64,000 nucleotides of DNA from Pseudomonas sp. MIACH (GCF_001269925.1 NZ_LHVO01000029.1:27053-91052); one strand, 5' to 3'. Positions 43,403 to 53,190 are shown, numbered from the stretch's first letter. Notes: generated by a model not told the origin, from the sequence alone. Made by a program: numbers and translations.

Positions 43403-44485
43403 ATGGTCAGCGTTAGTCGTCGATCCCTTCTCGCCCTGGGTGCCGCCCTGCCTTTGCTTGGACGCCTGGATTGGGCGGTCGCCGCACCTGCGCCGACCAA
43501 GACTGACAAGGTGCTGCTCAACTACAACGAAAGCCCTTACGGGCCTTCGACGGCGGCCCGCGAAGCAATGCAGCGCGGCATCGCGACAGCCGGGCGATAT
43601 CCGTACAAACACATGTACGCCTTGGCAGGCTTATTTGCCCAGCAGCACGGGATTGCCGAAGAGCAGGTGGCGGTATTCGCCGGCTCCATGGCCGCGCTGC
43701 GCTACGCGGTGCTGGCGTTTACCAGTGAAACCCGCAGCCTGGTGATGGCCACACCCTCCTACGAAGTACCCCGCCAGGCGGCCGAATCACGCAAGGCACC
43801 GGTGCACGAAGTGGATCTCAATGCCGAGCATGCCCACGACATCCCGGCCATGCTCGCTGCCGATCCCCAGGCCGGCATGCTCTACCTGTGCAACCCCAAC
43901 AATCCCACCGGCACCCTGACCCCAACCGACGCCATCCGTCAGGCGCTGGCGAACAAACCCAAGGGCAGCGTGCTGGTGGTGGACGAGGCCTACATCGACT
44001 TCGCCGACACCCCAAGCGTGGTGAGCTGGGTCAAGGACCATGACGACCTGCTGGTCTTGCGCACCTTCTCGAAGATCTACGGCATGGCCGGCGCCCGCCT
44101 GGGCCTGGCGATCGGCCACCCGGCACTGCTGGAACGGCTGGCGGTGTTCGGCGGTGAAAATGTCCCGGCGGGTTCCTCCTTGCTCGGCGGTCTCGCCAGC
44201 CTGGAGGATGTGAAGCTGCTGCCACAACGCAAGGCGCTCAATGCCCAGTTGCGCGATGAAACAATCACCTGGCTCAAGGACCGTGGCTTCGCCTGCACGG
44301 CCTCCCAGGCCAACTGCTTCATGATCAATGTGAAGCAACCGGCCGAGCAGGTCATCGAGAAACTTGCCACGCACGGCGTGCTGATCGGACGGGTGTGGAA
44401 AAACTGGCCGCAGTGGGTGCGCGTGACGGTGGGGAGCAAGCGGGAGATGGAGCGGTTTCGCGAGGTGTTTGCGGCGACGGTCTAG
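43403..44485 (+). CDS. HisC-like aminotransferase with Tat signal peptide
   Basis: A 360-residue fold-type I PLP enzyme of the histidinol-phosphate aminotransferase group: NYNESPYGPSTAAREAM, LYLCNPNNPTGT, VVDEAYIDFAD, and the PLP lysine in RTFSKIYGMAGARLG. Unusually it starts MVSVSRRSLLALGAALPLLG with a twin-arginine SRRSLLA and a cleavage site near AVAAP, so it appears exported folded with its cofactor. A transaminase in the periplasm is uncommon; the substrate is unknown. AAGGAG 8 bases upstream fixes the start. Confidence 0.85.
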   Translation: MVSVSRRSLLALGAALPLLGRLDWAVAAPAPTKTDKVLLNYNESPYGPSTAAREAMQRGIATAGRYPYKHMYALAGLFAQQHGIAEEQVAVFAGSMAALRYAVLAFTSETRSLVMATPSYEVPRQAAESRKAPVHEVDLNAEHAHDIPAMLAADPQAGMLYLCNPNNPTGTLTPTDAIRQALANKPKGSVLVVDEAYIDFADTPSVVSWVKDHDDLLVLRTFSKIYGMAGARLGLAIGHPALLERLAVFGGENVPAGSSLLGGLASLEDVKLLPQRKALNAQLRDETITWLKDRGFACTASQANCFMINVKQPAEQVIEKLATHGVLIGRVWKNWPQWVRVTVGSKREMERFREVFAATV

Positions 44486-44492
44486 CGCCGAT

Positions 44493-44517
44493 GTGGGAGG
44501 GGCCTTCTGCCTCCCAC
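44493..44517. repeat. Short REP palindrome
   Basis: GTGGGAGG-GGCCTTCTG-CCTCCCAC between two convergent genes; a degenerate copy of the 25499 unit. Confidence 0.8.
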
Positions 44518-44533
44518 ATTCAGTTCAGTGGTG

Positions 44534-45250
44534 TCACTGCTGCGCGATGCTGTAACCCTCAAACGCCGTCTGCTGTTGCAGCGCAGTAATCACGCTCTTG
44601 CGGCTCAGCGGCTGCTCGACGCCGGCGTTATCCACAAAGCTTTCAACCTCCAGCTCGGCTTCATCGCCTTCGCCTACAAAGCTGAAACCCAGGAACTCAA
44701 ACGCCTCACGGTCGACGTTCAGCCGCGAGCGTGGCGTGCGCAACGGCAGGGTCACGCTGATGCCGTCCTTGCTGATCACAAACACTTCGGCTTCTTTCTT
44801 GGGACGAGCCGCCTTGCCTTTGCCGGCGCTTGGGTTGCTGATGGCCTGGTGAGACTGGTTCAGCACTTTGAGGGCCAGCCCGTAGACCAGCTCCTGGAAC
44901 TGCGGATCATCCTTGAAGCTCGACAGGATACGGCTTATGGAGAATTTGCTGCTCAGGTCTTCAAGGGCGATGTTGTCAGCGGCTTCGGCGTCCTTGAGCT
45001 GCTTGAGCTGGCCCATCAGGTCGTAGGCCTTGTCGTCGTCGAAGCTGTCGTGGGCCTGGCGGATGGCGACGCGCAGTTCGCGGATCTGGTCGCTTTCCTT
45101 GGAGGTGTGAAAGGCGTCCAGCACCATCTCGCTGATGATCTTGGCCGCTGGCACATGCTGTGAAAGATTGATGGCGTTTTCGTATTCAGCTTTGGCGTGC
45201 AAGGCGACTACGGATTCTTCGGCGGCTTGTTCGGTGTAAGAATCGGACAT
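44534..45250 (-). CDS. Hypothetical acidic protein
   Basis: A 238-residue soluble protein I do not recognise. Residues 1-115 are helical and acidic (AAEESVVALHAKAEYENAINLSQHVPAAKIISEMVL). A basic linker follows (SAGKGKAARPKKEAEVF), then a beta-rich C-terminal part (VISKDGISVTLPLRTPRSR, FLGFSFVGEGDEAELEVESF). There is no signal peptide or membrane helix. Clean codon use and the absence of disruptive codons over 700 bases support a real gene. It may be Pseudomonas-specific. Confidence 0.7.
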   Translation of the reverse strand: MSDSYTEQAAEESVVALHAKAEYENAINLSQHVPAAKIISEMVLDAFHTSKESDQIRELRVAIRQAHDSFDDDKAYDLMGQLKQLKDAEAADNIALEDLSSKFSISRILSSFKDDPQFQELVYGLALKVLNQSHQAISNPSAGKGKAARPKKEAEVFVISKDGISVTLPLRTPRSRLNVDREAFEFLGFSFVGEGDEAELEVESFVDNAGVEQPLSRKSVITALQQQTAFEGYSIAQQ

Positions 45251-45379
45251 TGAAATTTCACTACTTCAGTAAACGGGAGACAAAAAGCGTCGCGCATTTT
45301 CAGCGGGGAGGGAGGTCAGGTCAAGGCAGCACAATGCCCTTATCGTGGAGCAAGGCTGCCGACCGGCGCAGGCGGGGGG

Positions 45380-46630
45380 TTAAACCAACTGCTTGAGGCA
45401 CGCCTGGAGAATATCCAGCCCTTCTTCCAGCACCGCAGGCTCAATGGTCAGCGGTGCCAACAGGCGGATGATGTGCCGCGACTTGCCGCTGGGCATCAAC
45501 AGCAACCCGGCGTCTCGCGCCAGGCTCAGCAATTGGGTCAGTTGCTGGGGCGCCGGCGTGCCATCGGCGCTGGTCAGTTCGATGCCGCGCATGGCACCGA
45601 CGCCGGTCAGGCGGCCCAGGTAGGGCGACAGGTGCTGTGAGCGCCAGGCTTCATAGCGGCCGACGATCGCTTCTTCCTGCTGCGATCCCCAGGCCTGCAC
45701 ATGTTCATCGGTCATTGCATCGAGGGTGGCCAGCGCCGCTGCGCAGGCGATGGGGTTGCCGGAGTACGTCCCGCCCAACCCGCCTTTGGGCAGGTTGTCC
45801 ATCAACGCCTTGCGTCCGACCACCGCGCCCAACGGCATGCCGCCCGCAATGCTTTTGCCCAGCAGGATCAGGTCAGGTTCGATGCCCAGGCGTGAGAAGG
45901 CGAAACGCTGGCCGGTGCGACCGAAGCCGGATTGGATTTCATCGGCAATCAGCAGGATGTTTTTCTCATCGCACAAGCGTCGCAACGCCTGGGCAAACTC
46001 GACATCCAGGGCGAGGAAACCCGCCTCGCCCTGCACCGGCTCGATGATGAAGCAGGCGACGTCATTGACGTCGATTTCCACGCTGAACAAGCGGTCCATG
46101 GCCTTCAGGGCTTCGGCGCAGCTCACGCCGTTATCGGCGCTGGGGTAGGGCAGGTGATACACCGGGCCGGGCAGTACGCCGATCTTTTGTTTGTAGGGGG
46201 CCACCTTGCCATTGAGGTTGAGGGTGGCCAGGGTGCGGCCGTGGAAGGCACCGTCAAAGGCGATCACCGCCGTGCGGCCAGTGGCGCCGCGGACGATCTT
46301 CAAGGCGTTTTCTGCGGCTTCTGCGCCGCTGTTGGTGAGCATGCCGCTGACGGGGTAGTCCACCGGGATAAACCCGGTCAGGCGCTCCATCAGTTCGATG
46401 TAGGGCTTGTGGGGCGCGGCGTTGAACGCATAGTGGGTCAACTTCGTTGCTTGTTCACGGATGGCCGCCACCACGCCCGGGTGGCAATGGCCAATGTTGA
46501 GCACGCCGATCCCGCCGACAAAATCGATATAGCGTTTGCCCGTGGTGTCCCAGACCTCGGCATTCCTGCCATGGCTGAGGCTGATGGGATGAACGATGGA
46601 TATCGACTGGCTGATGGTTTCGCGGCTCAT
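45380..46630 (-). CDS. Class III aminotransferase (GabT-like)
   Basis: A 416-residue PLP enzyme: VWDTTGKRYIDFVGGIGVLNIGH, NSGAEAAENALKIVRGATG, FHGRTLATLNLNG, the DEIQSGFGRTG motif and the PLP lysine in LLGKSIAGGMPLGAVVG. These are features of 4-aminobutyrate and related omega-aminotransferases. No gabD or other catabolic partner is adjacent, so the amino donor is uncertain (GABA, 5-aminovalerate or a polyamine product). ATG 46630 is preferred to the upstream in-frame 46741. Confidence 0.88.
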   Translation of the reverse strand: MSRETISQSISIVHPISLSHGRNAEVWDTTGKRYIDFVGGIGVLNIGHCHPGVVAAIREQATKLTHYAFNAAPHKPYIELMERLTGFIPVDYPVSGMLTNSGAEAAENALKIVRGATGRTAVIAFDGAFHGRTLATLNLNGKVAPYKQKIGVLPGPVYHLPYPSADNGVSCAEALKAMDRLFSVEIDVNDVACFIIEPVQGEAGFLALDVEFAQALRRLCDEKNILLIADEIQSGFGRTGQRFAFSRLGIEPDLILLGKSIAGGMPLGAVVGRKALMDNLPKGGLGGTYSGNPIACAAALATLDAMTDEHVQAWGSQQEEAIVGRYEAWRSQHLSPYLGRLTGVGAMRGIELTSADGTPAPQQLTQLLSLARDAGLLLMPSGKSRHIIRLLAPLTIEPAVLEEGLDILQACLKQLV

Positions 46631-46777
46631 GAACGTCGGACTCGGCAGTGGCGGGCGTCTTTTATCTAAGCCGTGTGCCAGGCACTGCCGCAAACGAAAT
46701 AAAATCGCCGGGTCATTCCAAATCGGAAGAGCTGTTGCCAAAAGCTCGTTTTGGGCAACGTCGTAGCCCCGTCGATG

Positions 46778-47791
46778 TTACGCCGACACCCTATCCTTGC
46801 CCGCCGCCTTGGCGCGATACAACGCCTGATCGGCACGCGCCATCAGGGCGCTGGGGGACTCATCCATACGGCGCTCGGCCACGCCCACGCTGAGGGTGAC
46901 GTGGAGGCCGCCGCGCATCGGGATCTTGCGCATCTTTTGGCAGATTTTCTCGGCCAGTTCCCTGGCGGTTTGCAGTGCGCTTTTGGGCAGGACCGCGATG
47001 AACTCATCGCCACCCCAGCGGGCCAGCAGGTCGCCTGGGCGCAGGCAGCCTTCCAGGCATTCCACTACCTGCAAAAGGGTTTGGTCGCCCACGCCGTGAC
47101 CATGCTGGTCATTGATTGGCTTGAAGTCATCGATATCCATCGCAATCAATGCCAGCGGCAGGCGAAAACGCTGGGCGCGGTCGCACTCTTCCAGCAGAAC
47201 TTTTTCCAAGCGGTAGCGGTTGGCAACGAGGGTCAGGGCATCCCGTTCGGCCAGGGAGCGATTTTCGTCCAGCTGCAATTGCAACTGCTGATTGACTCGC
47301 GACAGTTCGCGCGTGCGCTCGGCCACCAGCGCCTCAAGCGATTGGTTGCGCCGCTCCAGCTGTTCGACGGAGCACTTGCGCAGATGAATATCGCGATGGG
47401 CGCCCACCATCCGCGCCACCGAGCCGTCGGGGTTGCGCGCAATCACGTAGCCCCGGTCTTCGATCCACAGGTAACTGCCATCTTTTTTGCGGCAACGGTA
47501 TTCGATTTGATAATGGGGGGCGCGACGGTTGATGTAGTCATCGAACAACGTCATCACCTGGGGGTAATCGTCCGGGTGGATGACGTTCTCCCAGGTGAAC
47601 ACGCTGTTTTCCAGGGAGTGGCGGGGGTAGCCCAGCATCTCGTACCAGCCCGGGTTGCGGTAGACGAACCCGGTATTGGCGTTCCAGTCCCAGATCCCGT
47701 CGCTGACCAACTCCAGCACGGTATGCAGCATGGCGGCATTGAGGTGAGAGAAATCACCCGTCAGGTTGTTGTCGTCGGAAATATCGTCCAT
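46778..47791 (-). CDS. PAS-GGDEF diguanylate cyclase
   Basis: A 337-residue soluble protein. An N-terminal PAS domain (VSDGIWDWNANTGFVYRN, IEYRCRKKDGSYLWIEDRG with its PAC part, about 20-140) is joined by a coiled coil (LERRNQSLEALVAERTREL) to a GGDEF domain (about 165-335) with an intact RWGGDEF active site. The inhibitory I-site RPGD lies exactly five residues before GGDEF, so product feedback is expected. It should make c-di-GMP in response to the PAS signal. No EAL domain. Confidence 0.92.
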   Translation of the reverse strand: MDDISDDNNLTGDFSHLNAAMLHTVLELVSDGIWDWNANTGFVYRNPGWYEMLGYPRHSLENSVFTWENVIHPDDYPQVMTLFDDYINRRAPHYQIEYRCRKKDGSYLWIEDRGYVIARNPDGSVARMVGAHRDIHLRKCSVEQLERRNQSLEALVAERTRELSRVNQQLQLQLDENRSLAERDALTLVANRYRLEKVLLEECDRAQRFRLPLALIAMDIDDFKPINDQHGHGVGDQTLLQVVECLEGCLRPGDLLARWGGDEFIAVLPKSALQTARELAEKICQKMRKIPMRGGLHVTLSVGVAERRMDESPSALMARADQALYRAKAAGKDRVSA

Positions 47792-47931
47792 TTGCGCGCT
47801 CCTTGCATGGGCTGGCGTCCAGGGCCAACCATGTTGATGCCGATACTCCGTGGCTGGCGCTACTGTACATCGGAGCTTGTGCGCTTTGAATAGAACGAAT
47901 GGGCGACTATAGGAGGGCTGGCAATGGGCTA

Positions 47932-49827
47932 TTACTTCGGCGCGATCATCCTTGTACGTGTCCTCCCATCAGCGTTGTGCTGGTAAATCGTGTCAGGCTG
48001 CCCCCGCTCGTTGAAAAACACTTGGCCAATCCCTGCCGAATTCCATAACCGTTCACCGGCCTCGGCATGTTCCGGGATATGCGGCACCACCTGCATGGTG
48101 CGGCGGCGAGTGAACCAGTTGAGGGGCGAACGTGGCGAGTACAGCCAGCGATTGAGGCGGTCGAACCATTCCAGCAATCGCGGTGGAAATTCGTTCTTGA
48201 TGCCGCTGCTGGTGACCTGCCAGATCCTGGGACCGGCGTTGCGATGGCGGATCAGTACTTCATAGACGAACGAGTAGTGCACGTCGCCCGAGAGGATCAC
48301 GTAGTTACCGGGTGTGCGCGAGTGGCGAAAAATATTGAGGATCACCTGCGCCGCGCCGCGATGGGCCATCCAGTTTTCCGCGTCCACCAGCAAAGGGTGC
48401 CCGCACCAACTGAAGACCTTCTGCACGGTCTCGATCAGCTTGACGCCAAACACAGGCGCAGGGGAGACGATGATGGCCGAGGGGTGGTCGAGCAGTTCCT
48501 GTTGCAGTTCGCTCAAGGCTTCCCAGTCCAGCAGGCCGGAGGGTTGCTTGAGGTTGAATTCGCTGCGCCAGCGCCGGGTGCGGGTGTCGAGCACCACCAG
48601 GGCCGGGGTAGTAGGCAGGACGTAATGCCACCGTTGGAATTTCAGCAGCGCCGCCAGCAAATCATCCTGCGCCTGGGCGTCCAGGTGATTGTTCTGCGCC
48701 TGGGTGGCCAGTGCCTGGGTTTGGCCCACCAGTTCATCAAAGGCGTCCGGGTTATTCCCCCAGCCCTGGCACAGCAGGTACGCCAGCAGCGCGTTACCGA
48801 TGATGCGTTTGGAGAACGGATGGCCGTAGGCGGTTTCTTCCCATTGCGCGCTGAGGTTCCAGTCGTCGGTGATGTCGTGATCGTCAAAGATCATCAAGGT
48901 GGGCAGATGGGCGAATACGCGTGCCACGCCCGGCAAGCCATCGCGGAATTTATCCACGTGCACCTGTTCGCGGGCATAGCGCGCGGCTTCATCGGCGTCC
49001 AGTTGCGGTGGCTGTGCAGTGATCAGCGACCAGGGTGTGGGCGACCACACCAGCAGGTACATCGCCATGACTTCGGCGAAGGTCACCAGGTGATTGTCGG
49101 CGGTACTGCTGGTGAAAATCGGCTTTTTCACGCCACCAAAAAAACGCTCGCGCAGGGTCTCGTTGCTGTCCAGCGCGGGGAGCAGATCGGCGCGATTGTA
49201 GTAGCTGGCGCGATGCCCATAGAGGCTGCTGCTGTCATCTACCACGGCGCCTTCCAGGTACTCATCGAACAGGCCCAGGCGCGCAATCAGCTCATGGATC
49301 GCCCGCAACATCGGTCCGGCGACATCGTCGGCGTACACCTGGTCGCCGCTCATCATCAGCAAGGCCGGGCGGTCGGCTGGGGTCTGTGCATCGGCCAGCA
49401 GGCGATCGACGCAGAGCAGGCCTTCGTCGGCCTTGTGGTGAGGTTTACGGCACGAGCCGTGTACCAGCTGATGGATATGGCTGTGCAGCACGAAACTTGG
49501 GCATCGCGTGTCGGCGTACAGCAGGTGCGGGGCCCACTCGGCAATGCCGGCATGCTCGACCAGCAGGTCATAGTTGATGATCACGTCCTGGGGCAGCGCC
49601 GCGTCCAACCGTACATCAATCAGGTGGATAAACGCCTGGCGCCCCACTGGCACGATCTGGCACTGGTCCTGGCCCAGGGGTATTTCCAGGCTCCGTTCGG
49701 CACAGTGCAGCTTCAGGGTCAGGGGCAATGCGCGGCTTCCTACCAGCCACAGCACCAGGCGCCGGGGTTCCAGGCGCCGCAGCAGAGGGCCGGCGAGTAC
49801 GGCGGGCAAGGTGTCGGGGTGTGGCAT
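47932..49827 (-). CDS. PhoD-like metallophosphatase
   Basis: A 631-residue member of the alkaline phosphatase D-like metallophosphatase group. Metal and catalytic motifs are LLMMSGDQVYADDVAG, MIFDDHDITDDWN and VILSGDVHYSFVYE. The usual N-terminal Tat signal of secreted PhoD is missing; the protein begins MPHPDTLPAVLAGPLLRR, so it is probably cytoplasmic, as in the subgroup annotated as alkaline phosphatase family proteins. Substrate unknown; no Pho box seen. Confidence 0.85.
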   Translation of the reverse strand: MPHPDTLPAVLAGPLLRRLEPRRLVLWLVGSRALPLTLKLHCAERSLEIPLGQDQCQIVPVGRQAFIHLIDVRLDAALPQDVIINYDLLVEHAGIAEWAPHLLYADTRCPSFVLHSHIHQLVHGSCRKPHHKADEGLLCVDRLLADAQTPADRPALLMMSGDQVYADDVAGPMLRAIHELIARLGLFDEYLEGAVVDDSSSLYGHRASYYNRADLLPALDSNETLRERFFGGVKKPIFTSSTADNHLVTFAEVMAMYLLVWSPTPWSLITAQPPQLDADEAARYAREQVHVDKFRDGLPGVARVFAHLPTLMIFDDHDITDDWNLSAQWEETAYGHPFSKRIIGNALLAYLLCQGWGNNPDAFDELVGQTQALATQAQNNHLDAQAQDDLLAALLKFQRWHYVLPTTPALVVLDTRTRRWRSEFNLKQPSGLLDWEALSELQQELLDHPSAIIVSPAPVFGVKLIETVQKVFSWCGHPLLVDAENWMAHRGAAQVILNIFRHSRTPGNYVILSGDVHYSFVYEVLIRHRNAGPRIWQVTSSGIKNEFPPRLLEWFDRLNRWLYSPRSPLNWFTRRRTMQVVPHIPEHAEAGERLWNSAGIGQVFFNERGQPDTIYQHNADGRTRTRMIAPK

Positions 49828-49916
49828 GCAGTCAAAGGCTCCGGCCAGGATTGAACCGGCAAGGTTAGCGCAACGTATGTCAGTGTTTTGTTAAGGCGTG
49901 GCGGTCAGTAAAGAAG

Positions 49917-49937
49917 AAGGGCAGTGCGCTGCCCCTC
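49917..49937 (-). terminator. Terminator downstream of the 66-residue gene
   Basis: GGGCAG - TGCG - CTGCCC with flanking AAGAAG and CTCTTC arms; on the minus strand it is followed by TTCTTCTT. Confidence 0.65.
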
Positions 49938-49947
49938 TTCCTGCGGT

Positions 49948-50148
49948 TTAGAGCAAGTTTCCTCTGCCCAGGCTGTCCAGGCTGCCACTGCCGGTTCGGC
50001 GGTCGCGCGCCGAACCGTCGGACTCCTGAGGCTCCAGTTGCGACTGAAGTTCTTCGATGCTGCGCTTCTTGCGTTGGGGGGCTGCGTCATCCTGCGGCGC
50101 AGGGGGGTATTGAGCGGGGAGTTGTACGGTGTTGATGGAGCTGATCAT
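49948..50148 (-). CDS. Small hypothetical protein (66 aa)
   Basis: MISSINTVQLPAQYPPAPQDD is followed by a basic block (QRKKRSIEELQSQL) and a Gly/Ser/Arg-rich tail. It is probably disordered. A good AAGGA lies upstream of the ATG on the minus strand and a terminator follows, which supports a real single-gene unit. Function unknown. Confidence 0.6.
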   Translation of the reverse strand: MISSINTVQLPAQYPPAPQDDAAPQRKKRSIEELQSQLEPQESDGSARDRRTGSGSLDSLGRGNLL

Positions 50149-50308
50149 GGAAGTGTCCTTCTCTCTATTAGTCGAGGGTTACTTCGCCCCTTGGCGCGAA
50201 GTGGCGCCAAACTTATAGAGCCAGGAGAAGGTGAGCTATAAACGCCCTGCTGCAAGATATGACGGCGGTTGGCAACGGCTTCAGACGTCAATCCGGCATT
50301 TTTTTGCA

Positions 50309-50326
50309 TGGCGAGCAGGCTCGCCA
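50309..50326 (-). terminator. REP-like hairpin after bphP
   Basis: TGGCGAG - CAGG - CTCGCCA lies 10 bases beyond the bphP stop codon; on the minus strand it is followed by TGCAAAAAAAT. It may be a short REP serving as an mRNA end. Confidence 0.55.
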
Positions 50327-50335
50327 CAGGGGCGG

Positions 50336-52579
50336 TCAGGTACGGGAGTCCTCAATCACCCTCGGCACGGTAAAGCGGAACTCACTGCCACGTCCGACTT
50401 CACTCTCGGCAACGATTTTGCCGCCATGGGCTTGGACTATCCCCTGGGTGATATACAGCCCCAGGCCAGTGCCGGTGGGGTTGTTTTCCGCCTGGGTCCA
50501 GTAACGATCAAACACATGTGGCAACTGCTCAGGGGCAATGCCTTCACCTGAGTCACGCACCGAGAACACGATCTCTTCACCATTGCTCATTGCGCTGATG
50601 CCGATGCTGCCCTGGCGCGGGGTGAACTTGATGGCATTGCCGATCAGGTTCGACAACACCTGGAACAGGCGCTCCGGGTCGCCATTGATCTGCAGGCCAG
50701 GCTCGGCGTTGAACGACAGGTCGATGCCTTTTTCCATCGCCAGGGGCGCCAGCAGGGAGTAGGCCTCTTCGAACATTTGGCTGACGTCCAGGGCCACCGG
50801 TTTGACGACGTAGCGCCCCGCTTCGATTTTCGAGGTGTCGAGCAGATCTTCCAGCAAGACGTTCATGCGCCCGGCGGCCTGTTGCATGGTGTCGATGGCC
50901 GAGGAAATGCGTCGCGAGGTATGGGGGCCGTCGGAGCTGAAGGCTTTTTGCATCATGCCGCAGAGCATGGAGATCACCGTCATCGGGTTGCGCAGGTCGT
51001 GGGACACCACCGCCACCAGCTCATCGCGGGCACGCACGGCTTGTTGCTCGCGCAGCACCTGGCGGGCCAGGTCGTTTTCCAGGGCCGAGCGGCGCAGGTC
51101 ATTGGCTGCGAACAGGTCGCCGTGGCTCCACTTGGTGGAGATACCGGCCATCTCCACTTTCCAGATTTCAAATGAGGTGCGTGGACGAAGGCGCAGGCCG
51201 GCGTCGGAGTTTTCCAGGGCCAGCGGCTTATTCGGGTCGCCGCTCCAGTTGATGTTCTCTTTCACTTCCGGGCGGAACCACAGCACGCCGTTATCCACAG
51301 GCTTTGGCAGGCTCATCGCCAGGACACCACTGGCCACCTGTTGGAACTCGGCGCCTGGCGGGTAGACCGACACCAGGTTATGGCTGGAAAACACCGGCTC
51401 GCCGTGGTTTTGCAGCCATTTGTGCAAGGCGCGGATCTGCGCCGGTTCCGGGCAGTTGCCGTAGCGGTGCAGTTGCTTGTCTTCGATGATCGCCACACCG
51501 CCGGACAAGGTCAGGTCCATCAGTAATTGGCCTTGTTGGGCGAGGCCGTCGAACACGTTTTCTACCGACGCCTTCATCGCTTGATCCAGCTTGACCAGGG
51601 TCTCGACTTTCTCTTCACGCTGACGGCTCAGGTCCAGGGCTTCCATGGCGCTGATCTGCAGTGACAGCACCTGGCCGATGGTCTGGCAGGTGATGCGCAG
51701 GTCATTGGGTACCAGCAGCGGCTCGCGGTTGCCGCAACTGATCAGGCCCCAGAGTTTGTCGCCCTTCATCAGCGAAATGCTCATGGACGACAACACGCCC
51801 ATGTTCTGCATGTACTGGCAGTGAATCGGCGACACGCTGCGCAGGGTGGCAAAGCTCAAGTCCAGGGGCTGGCCGGTGTCCGGACGCAACCTGGGCAGCA
51901 GGGGCACCGGCTCGTAGGCGGCGTTGGGGATGATGCGCAGCCAGTTGGTGCGATACAGCTCGCGGGCCTGCTCCGGGATGTCAGAGGCGGGGAAGAACAA
52001 CCCGTTGAACAGCTCCATGGACGGTGCCGACGCTTCCGCGATCACCTGGCCATGCCCTTCGTCTTCGAAACGGTAGATCAACACCCGGTCGTAACCGGTC
52101 ATGGCCTGGATTTCAGTCACGCTGATTTCGTACAGCGCCTGCAGGGTTTTCGCGGACTGCAAACGTTGCAGCATCTTGCCCAAGCCACTGCTGCGACCTT
52201 TGAGCGTGCGTGGCTGGAAGTCCTTGAGCCGCGGTTCGAACTCCAGCACCAGCACGTCCTGATGGCGGTGCAACAGGCCTTCGAACTCGGCGCCGTTGAG
52301 GGTGACGTGCAGCGGCGGCGCATCAAAAAAGCTGTTATGTGCCGTTATGCGCTGCACGGCCTGGGCGTGCTCGGTGCCAATCAGCGCGTGCAGCGGCTGG
52401 CCCAGCAACGACTCGGGAGCGCGGTCGAACAAGCTGGCGGTGTTGGTACTGACCTGAATGATGTTCAGGTCGGGCTCTGACAGCGTCAGCAGCACGCCGT
52501 GGGGCTGGATCGCCCCCGGAAAACGGATCGGCTCGTTGGCACAGTTGGCAAGCAGTTCTTCAAAATCTTCGGGTTTCAT
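50336..52579 (-). CDS. bphP: Bacteriophytochrome histidine kinase
   Basis: A 747-residue red/far-red photoreceptor kinase. Biliverdin should attach at Cys13 (ELLANCANEPI) in the N-terminal arm before the PAS domain (PGAIQPHGVLL). The GAF domain carries FFPASDIPEQAR (PASDIP) and the chromophore histidine in SPIHCQYMQNMGV; the PHY tongue has NGVLWFRPE. The C-terminal kinase has the H-box VSHDLRNPM and the ATP motifs NLIGNAIKFTP and GTGLGLYI. MKPEDFEELL is the start, overlapping the bphO stop by 4 bases. Confidence 0.96.
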   Translation of the reverse strand: MKPEDFEELLANCANEPIRFPGAIQPHGVLLTLSEPDLNIIQVSTNTASLFDRAPESLLGQPLHALIGTEHAQAVQRITAHNSFFDAPPLHVTLNGAEFEGLLHRHQDVLVLEFEPRLKDFQPRTLKGRSSGLGKMLQRLQSAKTLQALYEISVTEIQAMTGYDRVLIYRFEDEGHGQVIAEASAPSMELFNGLFFPASDIPEQARELYRTNWLRIIPNAAYEPVPLLPRLRPDTGQPLDLSFATLRSVSPIHCQYMQNMGVLSSMSISLMKGDKLWGLISCGNREPLLVPNDLRITCQTIGQVLSLQISAMEALDLSRQREEKVETLVKLDQAMKASVENVFDGLAQQGQLLMDLTLSGGVAIIEDKQLHRYGNCPEPAQIRALHKWLQNHGEPVFSSHNLVSVYPPGAEFQQVASGVLAMSLPKPVDNGVLWFRPEVKENINWSGDPNKPLALENSDAGLRLRPRTSFEIWKVEMAGISTKWSHGDLFAANDLRRSALENDLARQVLREQQAVRARDELVAVVSHDLRNPMTVISMLCGMMQKAFSSDGPHTSRRISSAIDTMQQAAGRMNVLLEDLLDTSKIEAGRYVVKPVALDVSQMFEEAYSLLAPLAMEKGIDLSFNAEPGLQINGDPERLFQVLSNLIGNAIKFTPRQGSIGISAMSNGEEIVFSVRDSGEGIAPEQLPHVFDRYWTQAENNPTGTGLGLYITQGIVQAHGGKIVAESEVGRGSEFRFTVPRVIEDSRT

Positions 52580-53190
52580 AGCAGTACCTCCTGGCTGTCG
52601 AGCCATTGCTCAAAGCAGCTGAATGTCGACCGGGCCGTATCCACCGCCTGCTGTTTGGCATTGGCGTCCAGCGGCAGGCGGCCCAGATAGTCGAGAAAAT
52701 CCTTCCAGCGCCGACCGGTTTCGGCACCGTATACATTGAGAAACGCACCGCCGTTATCGGCGTCCACACCCAGGCGCCGGGCCATTTCCCGGCGCAGCAC
52801 CTGGCCGCCCAGCGTCGCGCCTTCCAGCACATACAGGGCGCCAATGCAGGCGGCGGGGGTGTCGAAACGGGGCAGATGGGTACAACGCGGCAGGCCGTTG
52901 ATAGCGGTCTGATCCAGGCCAAGGGCGTTAAGATCGCTGAGCAGCGTCGGCGTTTTCACACGCAGAACCGGGTCGAATCCATCCGGGATCAAGTGGCTGT
53001 CGTGGAGTGCCGCTTCTATAGGCAGATAAAACCCGTAATACGCCTGGATCAGGCGCATGTACCCATTGGCATCCAAGTGCTCGGAGAAAAACGGGAGACG
53101 TTTTTCAAGCGCTACATGCAGCAGGGCAGTGCCTGTGCGCAACGCTTCGAGTAGAGAGGGCACACTAGAATCAGGGGCCTGTGGATGCAT
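52576..53190 (-). CDS. bphO: Biliverdin-producing haem oxygenase
   Basis: BphO (204 residues) cleaves haem to biliverdin, the BphP chromophore. The proximal haem histidine is in TALLHVALEKRLPFF; the distal helix is YVLEGATLGGQVLRREM with its Gly-rich turn. ATGA overlap with bphP couples the two. It belongs to the phytochrome-linked group rather than the iron-uptake PigA/HemO group, judged by context. Confidence 0.94.
   Translation of the reverse strand: MHPQAPDSSVPSLLEALRTGTALLHVALEKRLPFFSEHLDANGYMRLIQAYYGFYLPIEAALHDSHLIPDGFDPVLRVKTPTLLSDLNALGLDQTAINGLPRCTHLPRFDTPAACIGALYVLEGATLGGQVLRREMARRLGVDADNGGAFLNVYGAETGRRWKDFLDYLGRLPLDANAKQQAVDTARSTFSCFEQWLDSQEVLL

Noticed and set aside
48067..49854. 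595-residue open frame on the plus strand
   Set aside because: Opposite the PhoD-like gene, which carries the metal-binding motifs.
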